64,000 nucleotides of DNA from Candidatus Phosphoribacter hodrii (GCA_016707175.1 JADJIB010000011.1:1-64000); one strand, 5' to 3'; counted from the stretch's first letter, positions 25,580-37,063 are shown. Notes: a model not told the origin generated them from the sequence alone. Program-made: numbers and translations.

Positions 25580-25879
25580 ATGGTGCTCATGCGCCGCGAA
25601 CTCGGCGATGTGCTGCGCGAGGAACGTCGAGCCCAGAAGCGCAGCCTGCGTGACGTCTCGGCCTCCGCTGCCGTGTCGCTTGGCTATCTCAGCGAGATCG
25701 AGCGAGGCGAGAAGGAAGCGTCCTCCGAGTTGCTCGGAGCCATCTGCGAGGCGCTCGGGCTGCCGTTGTCGGCGCTGCTGCGCGAGTTGTCGGTGCGGGT
25801 CGCCCAGGCCGAGGGTTTCGCGACTCCTGTCGTGCTGCCGGTGCCGTCGCTCGGCGACGTCTCTGCCTCCGCCGCCTGA
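25580..25879 (+). CDS. clgR: XRE-family regulator ClgR
   Basis: 99 residues. The helix-turn-helix spans RDVSASAAVSLGYLSEIERG then EKEASSELLGAICEALGLPL, the signature of ClgR, which activates Clp protease and related stress genes in actinobacteria. The ATG at 25580 follows AGGAGG by 5 nt, better than an upstream in-frame Met at 25553. The tail ends in VSASAA; ClgR is often degraded by Clp through a C-terminal degron of similar small hydrophobic residues (inference). It follows cinA after 105 bp, the conserved order. Confidence 0.9.
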   Translation: MVLMRRELGDVLREERRAQKRSLRDVSASAAVSLGYLSEIERGEKEASSELLGAICEALGLPLSALLRELSVRVAQAEGFATPVVLPVPSLGDVSASAA

Positions 25880-25897
25880 CCGGCGGGCAACACCTCC

Positions 25898-27027
25898 GTG
25901 GCGCGGATTCGCGCGGTCCGCAGCAGCGTGCTGTCGATTCCACTGCACACGCCCTTCGTCACCGCGCTGCGGCGCACGAGCACGATCGACACGCTCATCG
26001 TGTGTCTAGACCTCGCTGACGGCACCACCGGCCTCGGTGAAGCGCCACAGGTGTGGGCGGTGACCGGCGACTCGGTCGCGAGTGCCACTGCCTGTGTCGA
26101 GCAGGTCCTCGCGCCGGTGCTCGTCGGTGCGGACAGTGATGACTGGGATGCGCTTGCGGCGGGGGTGGCCCGGGCGTGCGCCCGCAACTTCGGGGCCAAG
26201 GCCGCCGTCGAGACCGCCTTGCTCGACGCGGTCGCCCGCGCAGCCGGTATGCCGCTCGCTCACCTATTCGCCGACGTTGCCGGGGTGCCGCGGCGGGTCT
26301 CCCGCGGAGTTGGTCTGGGTGGCGGGGCTGCTGGGGTGTTCGAGGTGGCGACCGACGTGACCATCTCGGCCGGGTCGCCCGAGGCGCTGCGCAGCGCTGC
26401 GCAGGCCCGGGTCGCAGAAGGGTTCACCCGCCTCAAACTCAAGGTCGGCACCGACGCCGCGACTGACGTCGCACGGGTGCGTGCTGTCCGTGAGGCGGCG
26501 GGGCCAGGCATCGGGGTTCGACTGGACGCCAACCAAGGGTGGTCGCGCGAAGATGCGGTTGCGGTGATCCGGGCACTGGCCGAGGCAGATCTGGGCGTCG
26601 AGATCGTCGAGCAGCCGGTCGCCGGCGACGATGTCGAGGGGCTGGCGTGGGTGCGTGAGCGCGTGGACCTGCCGATCATGGCCGACGAGACGGTCTATGG
26701 AGCCACCGACCTCGAGAGGGTCATTCGTCTGGAGGCCGCCGATGCGGTCAACGTCAAGCTCGCCAAGTGCGGGGACCGCTGACGGGGCTTCGACTGCTAG
26801 CCCGGGCGCGCGAGGCTGGGCTGGGGACGATGGTCGGCTCGATGATGGAGTCGCACGTCGGGGTGGCCACGGCTGCATCCATGGTTGCCGCGGTCGGCAC
26901 CAGCGCGGTCAGTGACTTGGACGCCGCATGGTGGGCCACCCACTCCCCGTATGCCGGTGGGCCTACCTACGGTCCCGGCGTCATTCAGCTCCCCGACGCC
27001 CCAGGCCAAGGGATGTCCCTGGCCTAG
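25898..27027 (+). pseudogene. Dipeptide epimerase-like enolase-superfamily enzyme, one frameshift
   Basis: About 375 codons. Muconate-lactonizing subgroup features: LKLKVG (KxK with catalytic Lys), RLDANQGW (metal Asp), IVEQPV (metal Glu), MADETV (metal Asp) and VKLAKCG with the second catalytic Lys. After GD the frame changes (about 26775-26780; CGGGGACCG region) and continues TGLRLLARAREAGLGTMVGS and MMESHVGVATAASMVAA to the stop. This set fits L-Ala-D/L-Glu epimerases and related dipeptide epimerases better than o-succinylbenzoate synthase, but the substrate is unproven. It starts with GTG 18 bp after clgR, probably in the same transcript. The single indel in a G run is likely a sequence error. 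Confidence 0.8.
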
Positions 27028-27058
27028 TGCCGTGGGCCTTCAAACGACCCCGCGGCAC
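27003..27058. terminator. Two consecutive hairpins after the epimerase gene
   Basis: AGGCCAaGGGAtgTCCCTGGCCT (27003-27025) is a stem with one bulge that overlaps the stop codon. GTGCCGTGGG pairs with CCCGCGGCAC (27027-27058; one G-T pair). Together they are a likely terminator. The words CAAACGACCCCGCGG and CAAACGACCCCACGG also repeat 67 bp apart (27041 and 27108). Confidence 0.5.
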
Positions 27059-27231
27059 CACCTTCGAATCATCGGCGAGGCGGCCCTTTGCCATGCCGGA
27101 CTTGGCGGCCAAACGACCCCACGGGCAGGGCCAACTAGTCAGGAAAGGGTGGTGAGGATCGTTACTTGTTTGTGATGTGTTCGGTTGTGGGAGAGGCCTT
27201 TTGGGGTGGGGGGTCTGTCAGTGGTCGCTGT

Positions 27232-27237
27232 TAGCGT
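27232..27237 (+). promoter_or_regulatory. -10 element for the DUF222/HNH gene
   Basis: TAGCGT ends 7 nt before the ATG at 27245, a leaderless arrangement that favours this start over an in-frame GTG 60 bp upstream. Confidence 0.45.
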
Positions 27238-28569
27238 CGGGGTTATGGACAGCAGCGAAGCGACTCGTGACTCGGCATCTCGCCGGGCTGAGATCCGTGC
27301 TGCGACGAGGACTGTCACTGAGTTGGTGGCGTCGTTGTGGCAGGTCCAGGGAGCCGAGCTGGGGGCCTTGTTGGGTGAGTTCGACGCTCTCGCTGCGGTC
27401 GCGTGCGGTGCTCGGGTCGCGGTCGTTGGTGAGGCGGAGGCGCGTGGTGAGATCTCCGCGTCGCAGGCGGGGTCGACGGCTGGGTGGGTTGCTGAGCACG
27501 CGCCGACGTTGGCGGCCGGCAGTGGTGCCGGTCAGGTCGCCCGGCTCGTCCGTGAGTGTGCCCGCCCAGACCTGTCGACGGTCCACGCGGCGGCTGTCTC
27601 TGGCCAGGTGAGCGTTCCGACGGCTCTCACGGTGGTCACCGAATACGCCCGGTTGAAGCCACGCCTGCGGGAGGAAGCCGCCCCGACCGTCCTGCAAGGT
27701 TTGTTGGACATGGGGATCGCGGACGGACCGAAGGGTGTCCGGTCCTGCGGCCCGCCCTGTTGGCCGCGCACGGTGCTGATGGCGAGTTCCAAGCCGACGC
27801 CGACACCGCCGAACGTCTCGTCTCCCTGTCGCGCCCGTCGACCGACGAGCTGGGTGCCCTCACCTACCAGCTCGTGTTGGACCCGGTTGGAGCGGCGGCG
27901 CTGGAAGCCGCGATCGGCCCCTTGTCGACGCCGGTCCCCGGACCGGACGGGGAACGTGACCCGCGCAGCCCGCAGTTGCGTCGTGGGCAGGCCCTCATCG
28001 AGGTATGCCGCCGCGCCACCAGCGCGGGTGACCGGCCACCGTCGGGGGTGAAGACCACGTTGATGCTGACGATGTCGTACGACGACCTCGCTGCTCGGGT
28101 CGGCGCCGCGACAGTGGTCGGTTCCTCCCAGGGCGATTCCCTGATCGCGCCGGAGACGGCGCGCAGGTTGGCGTGCGACGCGAACGTCATCCCCGCCGTC
28201 CTCGGTAGCCGCGGGGAGATCCTCGACCAGGGTCGATCCACTCGACTGGCGACACCTGGCCAGTTGGCGGCGCTCTGGTTACGGGATCGTGGGTGCAGTT
28301 TCCCCGGCTGCACGACTCCCGCCCACTGGTGCGACGCCCACCACCTGGTCCATTGGGCCGACGGCGGGACATCCGACCTCACCAACCTGGCGTTGTTGTG
28401 CGGGCGACACCACTCCGTCGTCCACCGTGACCAACTCGCCGGCCACGTCACCCACGCGGGTGCCGACACCGGTGCCGTCTCCGGTGCTGCCGCAGCGGCT
28501 GTCACGTGGAACCTGATCCCTGGCAGCTATCAGCGGCGCGACGACGGACCACCGCCCCACGGTGACCAA

Positions 28570-28629
28570 CCCCGAGGCGGGCAACCTCCAGGCGGGCAAC
28601 CTCCAGGCGGGCAACCCCGAGGCGGCCAA
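28570..28629 (+). repeat. 15-bp tandem repeat, four copies
   Basis: Unit CCYCSAGGCGGGCAA at 28570, 28585, 28600 and 28615, read as repeated Gly-Gly-Gln-Pro-like residues in the tail of the HNH protein. Confidence 0.85.
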
Positions 28630-28866
28630 CTACCGGATGACTCGTCCGCGCCAGTGACCCGCCCATCACCCAGTCACCATGAGCGGGACAACCCTGCCCC
28701 CGAGGCGGAGCCTCAGGCGAGCCTCCAACGCTCAGACGATCCATCGGCGACGGATCGTTGTGCCCGTGGGCGGGACGACTCACATCCCAATGCGGATCCG
28801 CTGCCAGACACGAGTCGCGCAGCCGAGACCCGATCGACCGACGATGCCGCCGGGGCGCGGCCCGGG

Positions 28867-28966
<100 letters not shown>

Positions 28967-29160
28967 CGCCGGGCCGATGGCGTCACCCCGTGCCCGAAGC
29001 AAACCCTGGTTCGACGCGGGCCCGGCCGCTTAGCCGGGGAGGCCGCACGAGGGGCAGTTTGCGGCGCGAAGGGGCTGTTCGAGAGTCTCGCCGAGGAGGC
29101 TTGAGACGACGAGACCGCTCAGGCGGCCGACGCCCAGATCGGAAGGCCCGCCGAACTCGA

Positions 29161-30618
29161 TCAGATGCGATGGGCCTCTTCGAGGGTCTTCACGCTGCGT
29201 AGGCCCCAGGCCATGGCCCCGATTGCCGTCACCAAGGCAATGAGCATGCCGGTGACCATGCCGGAGCCGGCAGCGGTGCTGGCGGCTGCCCCTGCAGTGG
29301 CGTGGGAGACGATCAGGCCCCCGGACACCGAGGCCAGGACGAGCGGCCGGGCGTACCAATAGATCATCATCGGTGGGCCGTACTCGGGGAGGAACGCCAT
29401 GACCGGCGGCGCTCCCCGGAAGGCGGCCATCAGCTGAGCTCCGGCGAGCAAAGTCCCGATGAGCAGACACCACCCGAGGACAGCGAGGATGGGCACCGCC
29501 CCATTTGGTCCCGCGCTGCTCAGTCCCGCGCCGTCCACTCCCACGTTGTTCATGGCCATCAGGCCGATGGCGCTCACCCCGACGGTCGTCATGAGGAAAA
29601 GCGCGACCGGCACCACGAGGTGCGCAATCGCCTCGGTCCGAAAGCGCAGACCCAGCATCGGTGGCGTGCCGGCGTTGTCACCGAGCAGTCGCAACCCTTC
29701 GGCCCACGCCCCCATCCCCAGGTAGCACGCCGCCATGGCGAGGCACGTGAGTGCCACTGGCACCCGCGGGTCGGTGAGGGCCCACGCGACCCCAGCCCAC
29801 CCGATGACCACGAGGACGGCCCCAGTCCAGAAGGCTCCTGGCGCCCGCCGGAGACCGAGAATGTCGCGCCGCACAACTACCGCGCGCGGTCCCGCAGCCT
29901 GCAGGCGCAACCGGCGGCCGCGGGTGACCGGCGAGGCCACCTCAAGGCGGACCGCCCGCAGGTCTCCCGCCAACACTCCGCCACCCATCTGGGTCGAGCG
30001 AACACCGTGGGACCGCAGGTCGTCCAGTCGCAACTGCCGCAAGGACCCCGCGGCTGGCCGCACAACCCGAGCGAGCGTCGCCGTTCCCGAGGTATCCGGC
30101 GCCACCTGGCCCTCGAGCCACATCCTCGCGAGCAGCCATCCGGCCGCCGCCCCAATCGGCACCGCACCCACGAACCACCCCGCGCTACCCGCGCCCGAGG
30201 CCCACACCCCTCCACCGATGACGGCGCCAAGGATCGCGCCGCCAACCAGGCCGCCGACAAAGGCATAGGTCCACCATCGACGCAGCGAGCGGGCCCGGTC
30301 GACGTCACTCGAGGCGACTAGGTCGGTCCACGGCAGTGGCGGCACGACGGGGCCACGGGTCCGGCCAGCCCATCGGGCGAGGGCGAGCGACGCGACGAAG
30401 AGACCGACACCGATCACGGCGGTAGGGAGGGTCAGCACGTGGTCGTCGATCCACGCCGGGCCGCTGGTCGCGAAGACGGCGCGCGCCACCGTGAAGCCAT
30501 ACGTGCTGGCGAGCAGCACCGTGACGTAGACGGCATACCCCATGTTCTTGGCCGCTCCGGAGCCCTTGTCGCCATGCAGGACGTGCTCGACGTCCTCGAG
30601 GCGCTCCCGGTCGTTCAC
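29161..30618 (-). CDS. Polytopic membrane protein, probable ABC transporter permease partner (DUF6297-like)
   Basis: 485 residues with about ten hydrophobic segments (GYAVYVTVLLASTYGFTVAR; VIGVGLFVASLALARW; WWTYAFVGGLVGGAILGAVI; AVLVVIGWAGVAWAL; VPVALFLMTTVGVSAIGLMA; and a C-terminal pair). A large cytoplasmic loop lies around residues 170-260. The start overlaps the stop of the upstream ABC ATPase gene in an ATGA, so the two are almost certainly one transporter. I recall this family as an actinobacterial protein of unknown function; no substrate can be named. It is convergent with the HNH gene. Confidence 0.75.
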   Translation of the reverse strand: MNDRERLEDVEHVLHGDKGSGAAKNMGYAVYVTVLLASTYGFTVARAVFATSGPAWIDDHVLTLPTAVIGVGLFVASLALARWAGRTRGPVVPPLPWTDLVASSDVDRARSLRRWWTYAFVGGLVGGAILGAVIGGGVWASGAGSAGWFVGAVPIGAAAGWLLARMWLEGQVAPDTSGTATLARVVRPAAGSLRQLRLDDLRSHGVRSTQMGGGVLAGDLRAVRLEVASPVTRGRRLRLQAAGPRAVVVRRDILGLRRAPGAFWTGAVLVVIGWAGVAWALTDPRVPVALTCLAMAACYLGMGAWAEGLRLLGDNAGTPPMLGLRFRTEAIAHLVVPVALFLMTTVGVSAIGLMAMNNVGVDGAGLSSAGPNGAVPILAVLGWCLLIGTLLAGAQLMAAFRGAPPVMAFLPEYGPPMMIYWYARPLVLASVSGGLIVSHATAGAAASTAAGSGMVTGMLIALVTAIGAMAWGLRSVKTLEEAHRI

Positions 30619-31268
30619 GGCTCGGGCAGGTCGAGCACGACGTCGGCGATCCGCTCGGTGAGCACCGGATCATGGCAGGCGACCAGCAGCGTGTCCCCGG
30701 CCTGCCTGCGGTGGATGAGCAGGTCGCCGACGAGCGCTCGCTTCGTCGTGTCGAGGCGTTGCTCCGGCTCGTCGAGGACGAGCAGGTCGCCCGGGCGGAA
30801 GAACACCATGGCCAGCCGAAACAGTTGGCTCTGACCGCTGGAAAGTTCGTGCGGGAAGCGGTGCGCGAGATCGCCGATGCCGAGAGCGTCGAGCCCGTCG
30901 GCCACGCGCTGCGCGCACCCGGCGACGTCCCGTCCCCACGTCGCATCGATGAGGGTCAGGTGGTCGGCGAGGGTGAGGTCCCGGTATGCCGTGGGCGCAC
31001 CGAGGAGCGCGGCCACCCGTCGGCGGGTGGCCGCATCACGCTCGTCGAGCCGGACGCCGTCGATCGAGGCCGTCCCAGTCGTCGGCTCAAGAGTGCCAGC
31101 GAGGATGCGCAGCAAGGTGGTCTTGCCGATGCCGTTGCGTCCGCGAACGACCACACAGGTGCCTGACTCGGCGCGAAGGTCGGTGGGCGCGAGAAGGGTC
31201 GTGTCGCTGATGGTCTTGGAGACACCTGCCGAGACGACAGTCGGTCCGCCCAAGTGCTCGTCAGTCAC
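30615..31268 (-). CDS. ABC transporter ATP-binding protein
   Basis: 217 residues, a single nucleotide-binding domain: Walker A GRNGIGKTT, Q-loop region around ALLGAPTAYRDLTLADHL, signature LSSGQSQLFRL (LSSGQ), Walker B LLVLDEPEQRLD and switch His in LLVACHDPVL. The GTG start at 31268 is supported by TAGGGT ending 7 nt upstream (leaderless), not the longer upstream reading. It partners the membrane protein that follows. Direction and substrate are unknown; simple CcmA-like export ATPases look similar. Confidence 0.85.
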   Translation of the reverse strand: MTDEHLGGPTVVSAGVSKTISDTTLLAPTDLRAESGTCVVVRGRNGIGKTTLLRILAGTLEPTTGTASIDGVRLDERDAATRRRVAALLGAPTAYRDLTLADHLTLIDATWGRDVAGCAQRVADGLDALGIGDLAHRFPHELSSGQSQLFRLAMVFFRPGDLLVLDEPEQRLDTTKRALVGDLLIHRRQAGDTLLVACHDPVLTERIADVVLDLPEP

Positions 31269-31275
31269 TCGCCCG

Positions 31276-31281
31276 ACCCTA
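31276..31281 (-). promoter_or_regulatory. -10 element for the ABC ATPase gene
   Basis: TAGGGT on the minus strand ends 7 nt before the GTG at 31268 and overlaps the last codons of the glycosylase gene. Confidence 0.4.
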
Positions 31282-32190
31282 GCGGCCGCGGGAAGGTGAC
31301 GGGCGTGGCGGACGTCGGCCGTCGGTGCGGACGCCCTGAACGCTGCGATCACCCGGAAGGCTGCGATCGGCCTGAAACGTGCGAACGTCCTGAACGCTGC
31401 GAACGCCCTGACACGTCGGGCAGTAGAACATCGCCCGCTCCTGCGGAGCGGTGCCGACCATCCCCAGACGGATGATCGTGCCGCAACGCAGGCAGGGCCG
31501 ACCCGATCGGCCGTGGACGAAGGTCGTCTCGCCCCTGCGGGTGCGGCCGGTGGTCGACTGGAGGGGATTGCGGCGCCCGATGTCGAGCAGTTGGTGAGCC
31601 CGCTCGACCAATGCTGCGACCGCCGTCGTTGGCAGCTCGGTGGCCAATGCCCACGGCGAGAGTCTTTGCAGGAAAAGGCTTTCCGCCGCATATATCGTGC
31701 CGACGCCGGCGAGGTTGCGTTGGTCCAACAGGGCGGCACCGATCATCGAAGCCGAGGCAGCGAGGTTGGAGGTGGCGATCACGGGGTCCCAGTCGGATCC
31801 CAGCACATCCGGGCCGAGGTGTCCGACGAGCGACGCCTCATCAGAGGTCGTCACCAGGTCGAGCATCCCCAGCCGCAGCCCCAGCGCCGTCCACCGGGTG
31901 GTGCCCAGAACGGCCCGGAGATCGTCGTCGGCCAATCGGCGCACGCTGAGGGTGGCCGTCGATTCGATCCGCCACTGGCCCTCCATCCGCAGGTGCGAGT
32001 GCAGGGTGAGGCCGTTGTCGAGGCGATGGAGCAGGTGTTTGCCCCGGGCTCGGATCTCAAGGGTGACGGCACCGCGAAGGTCGGCCAAGGCGAGGGAGGG
32101 CCAGCGCAGGTCGGCGTGGACGAGCGGGTCGCCGGCCAGGGCCTCGTTCAGACGCTGGGCCGTCCGCCAGACGGTGTCACCCTCAGGCAT
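31279..32190 (-). CDS. nei: Fpg/Nei-family DNA glycosylase (Nei2-like)
   Basis: 303 residues. MPEGDTVW at the N-terminus supplies the catalytic Pro2 and Glu3 with the Nei-type sequence; RARGKHLL carries the beta-hairpin Lys; LLDQRNLAGVGTIYAAE is the helix-two-turn-helix; and CLRCG with FYCPTC is the C-terminal zinc finger. It excises oxidised bases and nicks the abasic site. After the zinc finger there is an unusual 35-residue tail made of an 18-bp DNA repeat (31335-31406). It lies downstream of lhr on the same strand, 42 bp away, a repair-gene pairing common in actinobacteria. Confidence 0.93.
   Translation of the reverse strand: MPEGDTVWRTAQRLNEALAGDPLVHADLRWPSLALADLRGAVTLEIRARGKHLLHRLDNGLTLHSHLRMEGQWRIESTATLSVRRLADDDLRAVLGTTRWTALGLRLGMLDLVTTSDEASLVGHLGPDVLGSDWDPVIATSNLAASASMIGAALLDQRNLAGVGTIYAAESLFLQRLSPWALATELPTTAVAALVERAHQLLDIGRRNPLQSTTGRTRRGETTFVHGRSGRPCLRCGTIIRLGMVGTAPQERAMFYCPTCQGVRSVQDVRTFQADRSLPGDRSVQGVRTDGRRPPRPSPSRGR
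31335..31406 (-). repeat. 18-bp tandem repeat, four copies
   Basis: Unit CCTGAACGCTGCGAWCGN on the plus strand at 31335, 31353, 31371 and 31389, with part of a fifth at 31407. It codes for the six-residue repeating tail (VRSVQD / VRTFQA / DRSLPG / DRSVQG) of the glycosylase. Confidence 0.85.
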
Positions 32191-32232
32191 CGCGGCCCTC
32201 AGCTTTCGGCCGGGCTCCGGGAGTGAGCCGAG

Positions 32233-35200
32233 TCATCGCCGCAGCCGCAGCCCACGGGGCGTGGCGTGGAAACCAGCCTGCGCCAGTGCAGCGGCTAGGG
32301 CGTGGTCCGAGCCCAGCACCGAAGCGCCGTCGGTGCGCTCGACGGTGAGCTTGCCGAGCGCACCCTCGCGGACCGCCAAGGCCAGGGCGCCGGCCGCTGC
32401 CTGCAGCGCCGCCGGGTCCTCGCTCCACGTGAGAAGCGACCGCCCTCCCCGCTCGACGTAGAGGACCAGTTCACCATCGACCAGCACGACGAGGGCGCCC
32501 GCCTTCCGAGCCGGTTGATGGCCTCGCCCGCCGCCCTCGACCGGCTCCCGGCCCGGCCACGGCAACGCCGCGCCGTAGGGGTTGGCGGGGTCGCAGGCCG
32601 CCAGGACCAGCGCGGGCAGGATGGCGCGAGCGGATTCCCCCAACGGGCGCACGCCCGCGCGAAGGCGGTCGACTGCGCCGGTCGAGCCGAACTGCGCCGC
32701 ACCCAGCCCTTCGACGAAGTAGCCGCGACGAACCCGACCGGACTCCTCGGCCGCGGCCAGGACGCGGTAGACGCCGGCGAAACCGCCCGGGACGTCTTCC
32801 GCACCAACCGACCCGCGGGTCAGGACGCCATAGCGGTCCAGGAGCACCTCGGCCCTCGTGTATGCCGTGACCGTCGGGTCGCTCTCGCGGCCCGGAAGCA
32901 GCGCCCATCGGCCCACGACATCTGCAGCGGTCGGTGCGAACCGCCCGGCCCGCCCGAGCGCACCTCCGAGGCGAGCCGCCCCGCCGACACCGCTGCCGAC
33001 GCCAACTGCGCCGCCGGCACTGGCCCCGCCCTCGCCACCGACGGCGCCCCAACCGAGGCGGGAGGTGCCGAGGCCGAGGGAGGTGCCGCGGGCGGCATAC
33101 CGGCCACGAGGCCCTGGGGTCGCGCGGCGCCGGTGGGCGGTCCGCCCCCCGCCGAGGAGGGCACGCAAGGGGGCGAGGGTGTCGCCGCTGACCTGCCCGC
33201 CCCAGACGAGCTCCCAGAGCGCGGTGCGGACGGCCTCGTCGGGGCTCGGACCCACGGCCGCGGACACCGCGTCGACGAGGGTGCGGAAGAAGTAGGCCCC
33301 GCCGTTGCCGAGGCACTCGAGGATGGCGGCGTGAATGTCGCCGAGGTCGGCGAGCGCGGTCGCGGGGGCCAAGGTCGTCGGCGCCAGGTCGGCGACATGC
33401 AGCGACACCCACCCGTCATCGCCCGGGAGCGCGCCGTGCCCCTGCCAGAGCACCTCGCCGGCCGCCAGCAACTCATCGAGCCAGGCGGCCTGGTATGCCG
33501 CCACGCGGCTGGGCAGCACCAGGCTCTCCAGGGCACTGGCTGGGAGAAGTGCGCCGCTGAGCTGTTCGACGGCCCGCAACAGCCCTTCGGGGCCGTGCAG
33601 CGTTCCGCCGACGCCCTGCCAGGTGGGGAGGAAGCGGGCGTAGTCGACCGGGCCGACCGGCTCGACCTCGGCCCGCAACGCGGCCAGGGACCGTCGGCGC
33701 AGTGTGCGCAGGACCCCGGCGTCGCAGTAGTCGAGCCCGCCGTCGGCGCTGCCCTGGGGCCGCAGCTCGCCCTCGACGAGGCGCCCAGCGGCGACCAACC
33801 GGCGCAGTGCGTCGCGAACGACCGCCGGGCCCAGGCCCAGCCAGGCTGCGACGGCATGCACCCCGAACGGCCCGTGGCTTCTAGCGAATCGGGCCACCAG
33901 GTCGCCCAGCGGGTCGGCGACCGGAGCGAGGAAGACCTCAGGCACGCCGACTGGCAGCGACACTCCGAGCGCATCGCGCAGCCGACCGGCGTCCTCGACG
34001 GCGGCCCATCGCTCCTGCCCGCCGATGCGGATCCGGATGACCCGCCGCGCCGACTCGAGCTCGACGAGCCACGCGCCGACGACGCGGGCATCTGAGGTGA
34101 CGCTGCGAGCGACCAGATCGTCGACCCCCAGAGGCCCCAAGACCCGGACCAGGTCGGCAAGGTCCTCGGCGTCGCGGGCGGCCCGCTCGGGGACCAACCG
34201 CTGCAACTCGGCCTCGGTGGTGGCCACAGCCTGGGGGTCGAGAAGGTCGCGCAGCGACAGGCCGTCTCCTGTGCCGAGCAACTCGGCCAGGAGCGTGGGG
34301 TCGAGCGCGAGCGCTGCGGCCCGGCGCTCGGCCAGCGGTGAGTCGCCTTCGTAGAGGTATTGAGCGACATATCCGAACAGCAGCGAGCGGGCGAATGGCG
34401 ACGGCACCCTGGTCTGCACCGCCAACGCCCCGACCTCGCGGGATCGGATCGCCCGCATGAGGCCCACCAGCCCGGGGACGTCGAACACGTCCTGGACGCA
34501 CTCGCGGACGGCCTCCAAGACGATCGGGAAGGCGGGGTAGCGGCTGGCGACCTCGAGCAACTGCGAGGCGCGTTGGCGTTGCTGCCAGAGGGCCTGACGG
34601 CGGTCGGGTCGACGGCGGGGCAGTAGCAAGGCCCGCGCCGCGCACTCGCGGAACCTGGAGGCGAACAGCGCGGAACCGCCGACCTGGGCGGTGACGAGGT
34701 CGGCGACCTCGTCGGGGTCGAGCAGGATGAGGTCGAGCAACTCCTGCGTGAGCTCGGCACCGATCGTCGCGCTGCCGGCGTCGGCATTGACACCAACCTC
34801 ACCACCCAGGTCGAGGTCGGGCAGCCGCAGGACGATCCCGTCGTCGCCATGCATTGCCTGCACGTCGACGCCGAACCGCTCTCGCATCCGTGCCGACACG
34901 GCCAACGCCCACGGGGCATGGACCGGGCTGCCGAAGGGGGAGTGGACGACAACGCGCCAGTCGCCCAGCTCGTCGCGGAATCGTTCGACGACGATCATCC
35001 GGTCGGTCGGCAGTTGGGGGATCGCCTCGCGCTGCTCGGTGAGGTAGCCGAGCAGGTTGTCAGCGGCCCACTCGTCCAGGCCGGCGGCGCCGACCCGCTT
35101 CCGGGCTGCGGCCGGGGCCAACCCGCCGACTTCGCGCACGAACGCACCGACCGCGGCCCCGAGCTCGACTGGCCGCCCGAGGGTGTCGCCCTTCCAGAAC

Positions 35201-37063
35201 GGCAGCCTGCCCGGCTGACCCGGCGCCGGAGTCACCAGGACGCGGTCGTGGGTGATGTCCTCGATCCGCCACGTCGACGTCCCGAGGGTGAACGTGTCGC
35301 CGACCCGCGACTCGTAGACCATCTCCTCGTCCAACTCCCCGACCCGTCGTCCGGGACCGTCGCCAGAGGCGAGGAACACGGCATACAGGCCGCGGTCGGG
35401 GATGGTGCCGCCCGAGGTGACGGCGAGGTGCTGGGCGCCGCGGCGCCCGTGGAGCGTCCCGGCGACCCGGTCCCAGACGATCCGGGGCCGCAACTCGGCG
35501 AACTCGTCGGAGGGATAGCGCCCGGACAACATGTCGAGCACCGACTCCAGCACCAGCCGCGACAGCCCCGCGAAGGGTGCCGCCCGCCGGACCAGGGCCT
35601 CCAACTCCTCGACCGACCAGTCGTCCATGGCACACATCGCGACGATGTGTTGGGAGAGCACGTCGAGCGGGTTGGCGGGGACGCGCAGCGACTCGATCGA
35701 CCCGGTGCGCATCCGCTCGACGACGACGGCGGTCTGCACGAGGTCGCCGCGGAACTTCGGGAACAGCACGCCCCGAGACACCGCCCCCACCTGGTGACCG
35801 GCCCGGCCGACCCGCTGCAGGCCGCTGGCCACGGAGGGGGGCGATTCGACCTGGACGACCAGGTCGACGGCGCCCATGTCGATGCCCAACTCGAGGCTGC
35901 TCGTGGCGACGACCGCGGGCAGCCGTCCGGCCTTGAGGTCCTCCTCGATGAGCGCCCGCTGCTCCTTGCTCACTGAGCCGTGGTGGGCGCGAGCGAGCAG
36001 CGCAGGCGCCCCTCGCGCGGCCCCCGACTGAGCCATGATCTGCGCCGGCATCCCACCGGCGCCCTCCCAGGCCGACCGCGGTATGCCGTGCCCGGCCGCC
36101 CGGCCACGGCGTTCGGCCGTCGGGTTCCTCGGTGCGCTCCTGCCAGATCTCGTTGAGCCGCGTCGTCAGCCGCTCGGCCAGCCGTCGCGAGTTGGCGAAG
36201 ACAAGCGTCGAGCGGTGCGCGGCAACGAGGTCGACGATGCGCTCCTCGACGTGCGGCCAGATCGACGCCCGCGCCTGGTCGCCGGCTGCCGGACCAGACA
36301 GGTCGCCCGCGGGCGACCCGAGGGCACCCAGATCAGGCACTGGCACAACGACCTGCAGGTCCCACTGCTTGGCGGACGCCGGCGCCACGATGTCGACCGG
36401 CCGACCCCCCGCGAGGAAACGTGCGACCTCCTCGACGGGCCGCACGGTCGCGGACAGCCCGATCCGCTGCGCGGGCCGCTCCAGCAAGGCGTCGAGCCGC
36501 TCAAGGGTCAGCGCCAGATGCGCCCCCCGTTTGGTGCCCGCGACGGCGTGGACCTCATCGAGGATGACCGTCTCAACGCCGACCAGCGACTCGCGGGCCG
36601 CGGAGGTGAGCATGAGGAACAGCGACTCGGGAGTGGTGATGAGGATGTCGGACGGGTCGCGGACGAAGCCGCGCCGGTCGGCTGCCGGGGTGTCGCCGGA
36701 CCGGACGGCGACGCGGACCTGGGGGAGCGGCATACCCAATCGGGCGGCGGCGTGGCCGATGCCGACGAGCGGGGACCGCAGGTTGCGCTCGACGTCGACC
36801 GCGAGCGCCTTGAGCGGCGAGATGTAGAGGACCCGGCAGCGGCGGGCGCGGTCTTCGGGGACGGGTGCCACCGACAACCGGTCGAGCGCCCAGAGGAAAG
36901 CCGCCAGCGTCTTGCCCGACCCGGTGGGGGCGACGACCACGGCGTGGCGGCCGGAGGAGATGGCGTCCCAGGCGCCTTCTTGCGCGGGCGTGGGCGCGAG
37001 GAAGGACCCCCGGAACCAGTCAGCGGTCGCGGGGGAGAACCGGTCCAGCACGCTCTCGCCCAT
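32233..37063 (-). pseudogene. lhr: Lhr-type large ATP-dependent helicase, one frameshift
   Basis: About 1,610 codons, the size of full-length actinobacterial Lhr. The helicase core in order: VVVAPTGSGKTLAAFLWALD (Walker A), LYISPLKALAVDVERNL (Ia), ITTPESLFLML, ILDEVHAVAGTKRGAHLAL (DEVH box), RIGLSATVRP, then after a frame change near 36.05-36.15 kb HHGSVSKEQR, VVATSSLELGIDMGAVD and LQRVGRAGHQ (motif VI). A winged-helix and beta-sheet Lhr-core region follows, then the long Lhr-CTD. It is a 3'-5' DNA/RNA:DNA helicase linked to mitomycin-type damage. A Gly/Ala-rich low-complexity insert lies near 32.95-33.13 kb. I prefer ATG 37063; GTG 37090 is possible. The indel is in G/C-rich sequence and is probably an error. 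Confidence 0.92.

Noticed and set aside
29136..29145. AGATCGGAAG, the start of a common sequencing adapter
   Set aside because: The match ends after 10 nt and the following bases differ, so chance cannot be excluded; only mentioned beside the G tract.
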